5,039 bases of DNA from DASYAN01 sp036501345 (GCA_036501345.1 DASYAN010000585.1:1-5039); one strand, 5' to 3'. Shown: positions 1 to 4,861, counted from the first letter of the stretch. Numbers and translations are program-made. The notes: a model not told the origin generated them from the letters alone.

Positions 1-142
1 TTGAGGATTGCTCCCGATTGCCACCTCCCCCAAAAGGAGTGCGGCTGGCAGATTTCTCGTCCGCTTTTCTTCCTTGTCTGATCTTGTCTGGTTGCATTCC
101 AATCCCTGCATTTTTCTTCAAGGGTGCCCTTTGGGTATCGCG

Positions 143-180
143 TCCGAAATGTCCTCGAAAGGTTTCGAGATCATCTCGGA
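143..180. repeat. Long imperfect palindrome just upstream of a plus-strand promoter
   Basis: The core is CTCGAAA (154-160), two central G bases, and TTTCGAG (163-169), a perfect 7-base-pair inverted repeat. Outer arms TCCGA (143-147) and TCGGA (176-180) also match, with three more matching pairs between core and outer arms, giving about 15 of 18 possible pairs. It ends two bases before the -35 element at 182. No run of T follows on either strand, so it does not look like an intrinsic terminator. A dimeric regulator's operator, or an RNA hairpin on a minus-strand read-through transcript, are both possible. Confidence 0.6.
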
Positions 181-181
181 C

Positions 182-210
182 TTGACATAGAACATAATTT
201 CTAATATAAT
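182..210 (+). promoter_or_regulatory. Exact consensus sigma-70 promoter facing into the cluster (antisense)
   Basis: TTGACA at 182-187 and TATAAT at 205-210 are separated by exactly 17 bases, matching the housekeeping sigma factor consensus at all 12 positions. Transcription would begin near 217 and run right, opposite to the 104-residue gene and ftsI. No plausible plus-strand gene with a ribosome binding site follows, so the product would be an antisense or non-coding RNA. The surrounding DNA is AT-rich, which raises the odds of chance matches, but an exact match at ideal spacing is rare. That the promoter is active is inference. Confidence 0.65.
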
Positions 211-238
211 TCTAGCGAAAGTAGTCGTTCTTGAGGGA

Positions 239-553
239 TCAATTCTTGGGATCTTTACCCTCGTTTTGATCCTGGGCAGCTTGCTCTTGCATAAGCTGGA
301 GTATCTGCTCTACTTCCCGTTCACTAATAGGTAAATGTACTTGCCCCAGATCCACAAGTTCAATATTTTCTGCCTGGAGTAACTTCCTCCAAGGGTCACC
401 TTCAAGTATTGGGATTGCTTGCTGGTCAGGACTTGTCGGAACACGGTTTTCACCAGGACGGAGACCTAGCAATTCCTGCCAGACGTTGCTTAGTTCCGTC
501 TGGTCCCCCTCTCGAGGCTGCTCATTCAGCCGCTCATCATCCTCTTTTTGCAT
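239..553 (-). CDS. Small acidic hypothetical protein, last gene of the cluster (104 aa)
   Basis: I do not recognise this protein. It is 104 residues, strongly charged and acidic (about 23 Asp/Glu against about 10 Lys/Arg), with no cysteine, no signal peptide and no membrane segment, so it should be soluble and cytoplasmic. Residues 1-20 are very polar and probably disordered. Residues 21-31 (LSNVWQELLGL) and 54-62 look helical, 64-74 could be a strand (IELVDLGQVHL), and 77-94 look like an amphipathic helix, followed by a polar tail. The start is well supported: a ribosome binding site GGGAGGTGA (557-565, minus strand) lies just upstream, close to a perfect anti-SD match. It follows ftsI after 89 bases in the same direction, so it is probably co-transcribed; a link to division is inferred from position only. 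Confidence 0.72.
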   Translation of the reverse strand: MQKEDDERLNEQPREGDQTELSNVWQELLGLRPGENRVPTSPDQQAIPILEGDPWRKLLQAENIELVDLGQVHLPISEREVEQILQLMQEQAAQDQNEGKDPKN

Positions 554-556
554 TGT

Positions 557-565
557 TCACCTCCC
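557..565 (-). promoter_or_regulatory. Strong ribosome binding site of the 104-residue gene
   Basis: On the minus strand the sequence reads GGGAGGTGA, followed by ACA and the ATG at 553-551. This is nearly the full complement of the 3' end of 16S rRNA, with the GGAGG core six bases before the start codon. It is the strongest such site among the minus-strand genes here and is the main evidence that the small gene is real. Confidence 0.75.
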
Positions 566-570
566 TGGTA

Positions 571-654
571 AAGGACGCGATAAATCGGGTCCCTACATGA
601 CAGGCAATGAATTGCCGTGTGTTCTTTGGGGAACGCGGCAATTCATTGCGTTCC
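571..654. repeat. Group of REP-like palindromic units between ftsI and the small gene
   Basis: Three palindromic units sit close together. Unit A (573-592) has arms GGACGCGAT and ATCGGGTCC around AA, with one mismatch. Unit B (603-616) is GGCAATGAATTGCC, symmetric except for its two central bases. Unit C (630-654) has arms GGAACGC and GCGTTCC around an 11-base centre that again holds CAAT and ATTG. Units B and C also pair with each other: GCAATGAATTGCCG (604-617) is the exact reverse complement of 636-649. On the minus strand, units A and C both start GTAGGRAC, which suggests one repeat family. Unit C covers the ftsI stop codon and the last codons. The group may stabilise or separate the upstream message, or be a dispersed mobile repeat. 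Confidence 0.7.
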
Positions 655-2382
655 TACCTGCTGATCTGCTGGAATACTATAATGTAATACTAACTGCTGC
701 GCGATGGCTTTCCAGATCGGGCCAGCCGCCGTGCCGCCATAAATCGTTTTCTGTGGTCGATCGATCTTCACCAGAATCACAAACTGTGGATTGGATGCTG
801 GTAAAAAGCCAGCTACAGAAGCTTCAGTCTGATCCGTCGAAAGACCCTGTGTCGTTGCCGTACCTGTTTTAATCGCCAAGCTATAGTTTGGCAAGCTGAT
901 ATCGTTATACTCGGCAGTACTGACAAGCATACTAGTAAGCGTTTTTGCTGTATCAGCACTGATCACACGCCGCAGCATCTGCGGTTTCATTGTTACAATA
1001 TGCCCATTATCATTTGTTGAAGCTAGTATATAGGGCTGCATCATCGCACCTCCATTGGCAATGGCCTGATAAACACGGGCCATCTGGAGTGGAGAGGCAG
1101 TAATACTCTGACCAAAGGCTTGCCGAGTCAGATCACTCTTTGTCCAGCCAGCAGAAGTATTTGTGCGATACCCCCCTGGATCTTCTGGATCGAACAATCC
1201 AGTGGGCTGACCAAAGCCAAAGCGTTCCAGATAGGGATAGAAACGATCTGGTCCCAGCCAAGTTGCGACAGTGGCAGCCCCGACATTAGCGGAATGCTGC
1301 AGCACCTGCGTCATCGTCTCTTTACCATAGCTCTCGTCATCCCAGTTATGCACAGTAGGTGTACCATCGCTAAAGTTCAGATAACCAGGATCATTAATAG
1401 ATGTATCAGGTGTGATGACATGTTGCTCGAGTGCTGCAGCCATTGTCACTGACTTCATCGTCGAGCCTGGTTCATAGTCACAGAAGAGGGCCGGATTCAG
1501 ATACACATCTTCACTTCCAACGCAGCCTTTTTGATCGGCAAAATCGCTATAATGATTAGGATCAAAAGTGGGATAGCCAGCCATTGCGACAACAGCCCCG
1601 CTATGTGCATTAAGTACAATTACTGTTCCACTTGTAGCTTCTAACTGTATGATGGCATTTTGCAGGGCATTCTGTACAAAATACTGCATAAAACTATCAA
1701 CCGTCAGTGTCAGATCAGTACCTTTGACTGGATCTTGCTCGGAGCTGGCTCCAACGGTCAATGGATTGCCGCTTAAATCGGTCTCGGCTGTGAAACTACC
1801 AGCTTTTCCTGCCAGAAGCGTATTGTATTTTGCCTCAATGCCATAGATGCCTTTGTCACCCTGTGTATAGCCTAGTATCTGACTAGCAAGGTCGCCACCT
1901 GGATAGATACGCCAAGTCTGGGGCTCTAAAAAGGTATCTGGCAAATGCAGGTCACGTAACCTCTGGCTCTGCCCCGGGTCGACCTGCTGAGCAACACGCA
2001 CCGCTTGGAGGCTGAGACCAAAGTCCTGGTTGAGTTGATCCTCTGATACGGAAGGTAATACCTGATGCAGTGCATGAACCTCAGTAGAAAGCTCTGCCGG
2101 GTAATTATCGGCAAAGTCCGAGGAAAACTGAAGTGGCGTGATATAGACATCATCGCGTACCACATTGGTAGCCAGCAGATGTCCCTGCGCATCGTAAATC
2201 AACCCACGTGGAGCACTGAGTATTTGATTTTGTGTGTGCTCGCTATTAGCGAGTAGTGTGAGAGGGCCAGACTGCCATATCTGCCAGTAATACAGCCTGC
2301 CTAGCAAGATCACCATCCCACCACAGCCTAGTAAGAAGATGATCATCTGCCGACTTCGTGCCCGACGCAGCTCAGCGCTCAT
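643..2382 (-). CDS. ftsI: Class B penicillin-binding protein, septal peptidoglycan transpeptidase (FtsI/PbpB type)
   Basis: This DD-transpeptidase cross-links peptidoglycan at the division septum, acting from the outer face of the cytoplasmic membrane. Numbered from the start used here (579 aa), it has a basic N-terminal tail, one membrane anchor (about residues 13-31), the dimerisation domain beginning with APRGLIYDAQG (57-67), the GIYGIE motif (178-183), and all three catalytic motifs: STMK with the acylated Ser307 and Lys310, SAN (364-366) and KTG (505-507). No C-terminal PASTA domain is present. The start at 2382 is chosen because AAAGGA lies six bases before it; the upstream in-frame ATG at 2406 would add eight residues but has only a GGGA touching the start codon. 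It follows the ftsL-like gene, the usual dcw order. FtsI rather than an elongation PBP2 is inferred from that position. Confidence 0.93.
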   Translation of the reverse strand: MSAELRRARSRQMIIFLLGCGGMVILLGRLYYWQIWQSGPLTLLANSEHTQNQILSAPRGLIYDAQGHLLATNVVRDDVYITPLQFSSDFADNYPAELSTEVHALHQVLPSVSEDQLNQDFGLSLQAVRVAQQVDPGQSQRLRDLHLPDTFLEPQTWRIYPGGDLASQILGYTQGDKGIYGIEAKYNTLLAGKAGSFTAETDLSGNPLTVGASSEQDPVKGTDLTLTVDSFMQYFVQNALQNAIIQLEATSGTVIVLNAHSGAVVAMAGYPTFDPNHYSDFADQKGCVGSEDVYLNPALFCDYEPGSTMKSVTMAAALEQHVITPDTSINDPGYLNFSDGTPTVHNWDDESYGKETMTQVLQHSANVGAATVATWLGPDRFYPYLERFGFGQPTGLFDPEDPGGYRTNTSAGWTKSDLTRQAFGQSITASPLQMARVYQAIANGGAMMQPYILASTNDNGHIVTMKPQMLRRVISADTAKTLTSMLVSTAEYNDISLPNYSLAIKTGTATTQGLSTDQTEASVAGFLPASNPQFVILVKIDRPQKTIYGGTAAGPIWKAIAQQLVLHYSIPADQQVGTQ

Positions 2383-2388
2383 CAATTG

Positions 2389-2394
2389 TCCTTT
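2389..2394 (-). promoter_or_regulatory. Ribosome binding site that decides the ftsI start
   Basis: The minus strand reads AAAGGA six bases before the ATG at 2382. The other candidate ATG at 2406 has no purine-rich site at a workable distance. This favours the shorter protein. Confidence 0.55.
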
Positions 2395-2410
2395 CTGGAG
2401 GCCCATTCCC

Positions 2411-2455
2411 TTGAGGGATTGGGAGGAAAGAAACTGCCTACTTTAAGGGATCGGG
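2411..2455. repeat. Direct repeat TTRAGGGATYGGG in the ftsL-ftsI gap
   Basis: TTGAGGGATTGGG (2411-2423) and TTAAGGGATCGGG (2443-2455) are two near-identical 13-base copies 32 bases apart in the short gap between ftsL and ftsI. A shorter match, TTGAGGGATC, lies at 231-240 over the stop codon of the 104-residue gene. The meaning is unknown; it may be chance. Confidence 0.35.
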
Positions 2456-2463
2456 TTCCTGAC

Positions 2464-2892
2464 TTATGGTTGAATAGATTGATTGCTCTTGTCAATCTCC
2501 TGCAAATGAGGAACTTGGAGAACCCAGAGATTTTTTGCATCAACAGGCTCTAACCCCATCTTTTGGACCTGCCCAACGATATAGGCGGGTGATTGTTCCT
2601 GAGCAACAGTATCGACCAGATCTTGATTTTGGCGCTCGAGTGCAGCTTGTTCGTTGCGTATATTTTGCAACTGATGGTTGGCAGTAACCACCTGACCCAC
2701 TTGACTAAGATAAAGCACGGCCATTAAACTTATCAGCAGCACACAAACAATACATAATGCAACGGGTCCAATATGAAAGAAAAATGGACGTATATGCCGA
2801 CGGCGTTGAGCAGGCAGAACTCCCAAAGAGGGCTTGGCTGATTTCGAAGTTACCTTTGAAGAGGCCACTGTCTGTGCTTTCAGACCGTACAT
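2464..2892 (-). CDS. ftsL: FtsL/DivIC-like divisome protein, single-pass membrane coiled coil
   Basis: This 142-residue protein has the layout of FtsL/DivIC septum-formation proteins: a cytoplasmic tail (1-41) ending in a basic patch (RRRHIRP, 30-36), one membrane segment (about 43-63), an extracytoplasmic coiled coil (about 66-98, rich in Gln, Asn, Glu and Leu), and a short end domain (101-128) with the pattern SPAYIVGQVQKMGLEPVD seen in this group. FtsL forms a complex with FtsB/DivIC and FtsQ/DivIB that activates the FtsW-FtsI synthase. The family is poorly conserved, so the name rests on layout and on position between rsmH and ftsI. The start is supported by AGGAAGGA (2902-2909, minus strand), nine bases upstream. 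DivIC/FtsB is the alternative. Confidence 0.8.
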   Translation of the reverse strand: MYGLKAQTVASSKVTSKSAKPSLGVLPAQRRRHIRPFFFHIGPVALCIVCVLLISLMAVLYLSQVGQVVTANHQLQNIRNEQAALERQNQDLVDTVAQEQSPAYIVGQVQKMGLEPVDAKNLWVLQVPHLQEIDKSNQSIQP

Positions 2893-2901
2893 ATACCAGA
2901 T

Positions 2902-2909
2902 TCCTTCCT
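2902..2909 (-). promoter_or_regulatory. Ribosome binding site of the ftsL-like gene
   Basis: The minus strand reads AGGAAGGA, nine bases before the ATG at 2892-2890. It supports this start and active translation of the gene. Confidence 0.6.
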
Positions 2910-2925
2910 AAATTCGCAAAATCAA

Positions 2926-2954
2926 TTGACCTTTCCGATTTATTTTTGTATACT
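2926..2954 (+). promoter_or_regulatory. Promoter-like sequence, plus strand, antisense to rsmH
   Basis: TTGACC (2926-2931) and TATACT (2949-2954) are separated by 17 bases, matching the sigma-70 consensus at ten of twelve positions. Transcription would run right into the antisense strand of rsmH. No plus-strand gene follows. The gap is AT-rich, so a chance match is possible. Confidence 0.35.
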
Positions 2955-2974
2955 CCTCCTCGCGCTGAGGTTAA
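2947..2974 (-). promoter_or_regulatory. Possible internal promoter for ftsL and ftsI
   Basis: On the minus strand TTAACC (2974-2969) and TATACA (2952-2947) are 16 bases apart, four of six matches each. Its -10 overlaps that of the plus-strand candidate at the GTATAC palindrome (2948-2953). The 106-base gap between rsmH and ftsL, larger than other gaps in the cluster, leaves room for an internal promoter. The match alone is weak. Confidence 0.25.
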
Positions 2975-2998
2975 TGGAAACTTAGACCCTGCATTGCT

Positions 2999-4009
2999 TC
3001 ACGATCCACTTTGAGGATACTGCGGTGTCACAGCTTCAGCAGCTCGTAGTTTAGCACTGCGAGCACGAGGATTGCGTTCAACCTCCTCTGCCGTTGGTGT
3101 TACAGGCCTCTTTGTCAAGAGACGTAAGCGAGCCTTGTGACCACAGACACAGACCGGTATCTGTGGAGGGCAGAGGCAATCGCTTGCCTCACGCCGCATA
3201 AACTCTTTGACAATGCGATCTTCCAAAGAATGGAATGCGATAACCACCATTTTCCCTGCTCTCCGCTCCTCCTCACCACGGCTTCCATCTTTCTCATTAG
3301 TCGTAAGAACATCCACAATCTGCGGGAGTACCGCTTCCAATTGTTCTAGTTCGTGATTGACTGCGATACGTAGCGCCTGAAATGTACGCGTTGCCGGATG
3401 AATAGCGCCAGATCGATAGGGAACCCCTGCAGCGACAAGCTGAGCTAGCTGACCAGTATGTGTAATTGCCCCCATTGCTCGTTTGTGTACAACACGTCGG
3501 GCAATCTGGCGCGAACGTGATTCCTCACCATAGCGCCAAATGATATCCGCTAATTCCTGTTCGCTGGCTGTATTAATCAGGTCGGCAGCAGATACAGTCA
3601 GTGACTGGTCAAGTCGCATATCCAGAGGGCCATCGGCACTAAAAGACAAACCACGCTGGGGATCATCCATCTGATCTGATGAGAAGCCTAGATCGAGCAG
3701 GACACCCTGGACCTTGTCGAAACCAGTCTGAGCAGTAACATGGGCCAGATCAGCAAAGTTTGCGTGCACTAGCACTAAACGTCCGCAGTCAACATACTTT
3801 GCAAGTCCTGCCCTTACACGTTCCAGAGCATGGATATCAGTATCAATCCCCAGGACTCTTCCATCGGGAGCTGAACGTTCCAGCAATGCTGCTGTATGCC
3901 CACCTCCACCCACTGTGCCATCAATATAAGATCCACCAGCTTGAGGCTGAAGGAAGCTTAATGCCTCCTCCAGCATCACTGATACATGTTGTGAATGTTC
4001 ATTATGCAT
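2999..4009 (-). CDS. rsmH: 16S rRNA (cytosine1402-N4)-methyltransferase RsmH (MraW)
   Basis: RsmH uses S-adenosylmethionine to methylate N4 of C1402 in 16S rRNA, in the ribosomal P site. The protein is 336 residues, slightly above the usual 300-320. Motifs in order: HVSVMLEEAL (8-17), the SAM-binding loop DGTVGGGGHT (30-39), the acidic strand end GIDTD (54-58), DLGFSSDQMD (106-115), the HPATRTFQALRI segment (204-215), FHSLEDRIVK (259-268), and a Cys-rich CLCPPQIPVCVCG (278-290) seen in many family members. A charged insert at about 236-252 (rich in Glu, Arg, Lys) sits where most homologues have a short GGRL turn. The start at 4009 gives the normal N-terminus but shows no clear ribosome binding site. 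It lies 34 bases after mraZ, so translation may be linked. Confidence 0.97.
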   Translation of the reverse strand: MHNEHSQHVSVMLEEALSFLQPQAGGSYIDGTVGGGGHTAALLERSAPDGRVLGIDTDIHALERVRAGLAKYVDCGRLVLVHANFADLAHVTAQTGFDKVQGVLLDLGFSSDQMDDPQRGLSFSADGPLDMRLDQSLTVSAADLINTASEQELADIIWRYGEESRSRQIARRVVHKRAMGAITHTGQLAQLVAAGVPYRSGAIHPATRTFQALRIAVNHELEQLEAVLPQIVDVLTTNEKDGSRGEEERRAGKMVVIAFHSLEDRIVKEFMRREASDCLCPPQIPVCVCGHKARLRLLTKRPVTPTAEEVERNPRARSAKLRAAEAVTPQYPQSGS

Positions 4010-4043
4010 AAAAATCAGGTTCTGATCGAGAATAATTTATCAA

Positions 4044-4451
4044 TTAAAAAGGAATTTTGTTTTCCTCAGTATCTAACCGCTGTTGATAGGCTTGCCAAGC
4101 AACACGATCCCAGATTTCGAAATGATCCCGTACACCTGCCACCGTCACTGCACTTTCCAACTTTGCATAGACACGCAATTTCGCTGGAATAATCATACGT
4201 CCTTGCGCATCCAACTCAACTTCACTGGCACTAGGATAGATACGCCGTTCGAAATCACGCAATTCCTCGCTTGACATCCCAGAGACCAGATCATTTGATT
4301 TTCGTTCCCACATCTCAAAGGTGTAGACCGAAAGACATGTTCCCATGCCTTTGCTGATGACTGCTCCACGGTCCATCTGTGTTCGAAACCTTGCTGGAAC
4401 CGCCAAACGCCATTTCGCATCGATCGTATGCTCATATTCGCCGAGAAACAT
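4044..4451 (-). CDS. mraZ: Transcriptional regulator MraZ
   Basis: MraZ is a ring-forming DNA-binding protein with two SpoVT/AbrB-like domains that controls the dcw operon, usually by repressing its own promoter. The protein is 135 residues, a little short of the usual 140-150, and begins with the typical MFLGEYEHTIDAK. The two family motifs (DxKGRxxxPAxxR) are at 11-23 (DAKWRLAVPARFR) and 81-93 (DAQGRMIIPAKLR). The first carries Trp14 where the family normally has Gly; a TGG codon replaces GGN. The start at 4451 is preceded by a modest site, AAGG (4460-4463), eight bases away. It is the first gene of the cluster, and its expected binding boxes lie just upstream at 4490-4514. Confidence 0.96.
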   Translation of the reverse strand: MFLGEYEHTIDAKWRLAVPARFRTQMDRGAVISKGMGTCLSVYTFEMWERKSNDLVSGMSSEELRDFERRIYPSASEVELDAQGRMIIPAKLRVYAKLESAVTVAGVRDHFEIWDRVAWQAYQQRLDTEENKIPF

Positions 4452-4489
4452 AGCACATGCCTTATGCTCTCAATTTGACAACAGCAATT

Positions 4490-4514
4490 CCCCAAATTTC
4501 CCCACTTTTCCCCA
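4490..4514 (-). promoter_or_regulatory. MraZ binding boxes: three TGGGG repeats at 10-base period
   Basis: On the minus strand three TGGGG boxes lie at 4514-4510, 4504-4500 and 4494-4490, each separated by exactly five bases. This matches the known MraZ operator, a row of TGGGN repeats with five-base spacers, described for E. coli. One turn of the helix between boxes puts them on the same face, suited to an oligomeric regulator. They cover the expected start site and the first transcribed bases of the mraZ operon, so binding should block transcription. Confidence 0.85.
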
Positions 4515-4518
4515 CTTC

Positions 4519-4547
4519 ATTGTAACACGTCTTGGGATGCAGGAAAA
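4519..4547 (-). promoter_or_regulatory. mraZ operon promoter with extended -10
   Basis: On the minus strand TGTTACAAT (4527-4519) is an extended -10 element: TACAAT matches five of six and TG stands one base upstream. The -35 is weak, TTTTCC (4547-4542) at 17 bases. The start would be near 4512, inside the MraZ boxes, leaving a leader of about 60 bases. The position next to the boxes makes this the likely promoter of the whole cluster. Confidence 0.7.
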
Positions 4548-4575
4548 GAGTCTTCTCCACCAATTTTTGGCTGTC

Positions 4576-4602
4576 TAGCAGACAACTAATAGACAACTGC
4601 TA
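4576..4602. repeat. Paired AGACAACT direct repeat inside a TAGCAG/CTGCTA inverted repeat
   Basis: AGACAACT occurs at 4580-4587 and 4591-4598, an 11-base period. TAGCAG (4576-4581) and CTGCTA (4597-4602) form the outer inverted repeat. The element is about 65-90 bases upstream of the predicted mraZ start, a location suited to an activator site. No regulator is recognised. Confidence 0.4.
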
Positions 4603-4615
4603 AATTCTAGCGGAA

Positions 4616-4655
4616 AGAGGGCTGGAGAGCGAACCAGCCTCTGAAGCCATTTTTT
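4616..4655 (+). terminator. Hairpin followed by a T run, plus strand, possible terminator
   Basis: GGCTGG (4620-4625) pairs with CCAGCC (4634-4639), and AGA with TCT extends the stem past one bulged G. Six T bases (4650-4655) follow after a seven-base gap, longer than in a classic intrinsic terminator. On the plus strand it would stop antisense transcripts running out of the dcw cluster before they reach hup. A structural or protein-binding role is equally possible. Confidence 0.3.
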
Positions 4656-4675
4656 AGCCTAACTGATAGGTGCGA

Positions 4676-4694
4676 ATCGGCTTCACAAGCCGAT
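4676..4694. repeat. Perfect 8-base-pair hairpin upstream of the hup promoter
   Basis: ATCGGCTT (4676-4683) and AAGCCGAT (4687-4694) are perfect reverse complements around a three-base loop CAC. No T run follows on either strand. It lies about 40 bases upstream of the hup -35, so it may be an operator half-site pair or a cruciform. Confidence 0.5.
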
Positions 4695-4732
4695 GGAGTA
4701 TAGGTAGTACCCTCTTGACCCATGGTAGGCGC

Positions 4733-4761
4733 TTGTATTTCTCAAAATCGCGTGCTATACT
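4733..4761 (+). promoter_or_regulatory. Promoter of the HU-family gene, extended -10
   Basis: TTGTAT (4733-4738, four of six) and TATACT (4756-4761, five of six) are 17 bases apart, with TG at 4753-4754 making an extended -10. Transcription should start near 4768 and give a leader of about 105 bases. The leader begins with an inverted repeat, CGGCA (4768-4772) and TGCCG (4785-4789), that could fold at the 5' end of the message. Confidence 0.7.
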
Positions 4762-4839
4762 CCTAAACGGCAGTGAGGTTGTAATGCCGCTCCACAAGCC
4801 CAACAACGTCACATTGAGCTGTAAAAGAGCGGATGTTAA

Positions 4840-4855
4840 CAGTTGCACAGTTGCA
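4840..4855 (+). repeat. Tandem duplication CAGTTGCA next to the hup ribosome binding site
   Basis: CAGTTGCA occurs twice without a gap, at 4840-4847 and 4848-4855, and the second copy runs into the AAGGAGG ribosome binding site. It could be a replication slip or a site for a translational regulator. Confidence 0.5.
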
Positions 4856-4861
4856 AGGAGG
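4855..4861 (+). promoter_or_regulatory. Ribosome binding site of the HU-family gene
   Basis: AAGGAGG, a full anti-SD match, lies 11 bases before the ATG at 4873. The spacing is slightly long, but no other start codon fits, and the protein that follows matches the HU family. Confidence 0.75.

Larger units (their letters stand above)
1..238. other. Intergenic stretch downstream of the cluster, no convincing gene
   Basis: No reading frame here looks like a real protein. On the minus strand an open frame begins with ATG at 111-109 and stays open to the window edge (37 codons), but its upstream site is weak (GAAG) and the residues resemble no family I know. A purine-rich GGGGGAGG (minus strand, about 27-34) and a CGGGAG nearer the edge could be ribosome binding sites for a minus-strand gene starting just beyond position 1; this is a guess. 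The stretch does contain a long palindrome and a consensus plus-strand promoter, listed separately. No tRNA or terminator was recognised. Confidence 0.5.

Noticed and set aside
1..111. Minus-strand open frame from ATG at 111 running off the left edge
   Set aside because: Only 37 codons are visible, the upstream site is weak and no family is recognised. It is mentioned in the intergenic entry but not called as a gene.
8..190. Plus-strand open frame of 60 codons at the left edge
   Set aside because: It starts with TTG without a ribosome binding site, and its end overlaps the palindrome and the -35 element.
604..649. Intrinsic terminator after ftsI
   Set aside because: The long hairpin is not followed by a run of T on the minus strand, so it does not fit a Rho-independent terminator; it is reported as a repeat group.
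486..872. Plus-strand open frame of 128 codons
   Set aside because: It is antisense to the 104-residue gene and the end of ftsI, has no ribosome binding site, and its residues look like a shadow of those genes. It is downstream of the consensus promoter but not a convincing product.
1120..1452. Plus-strand open frame of 110 codons inside ftsI
   Set aside because: It lies wholly opposite the transpeptidase domain, which carries all catalytic motifs; it is rich in Cys, Ile and Ser as expected for a shadow frame.
4475..4480. Perfect TTGACA on the plus strand upstream of mraZ
   Set aside because: No acceptable -10 element lies 16-18 bases downstream; that place holds the C-rich strand of the MraZ boxes.
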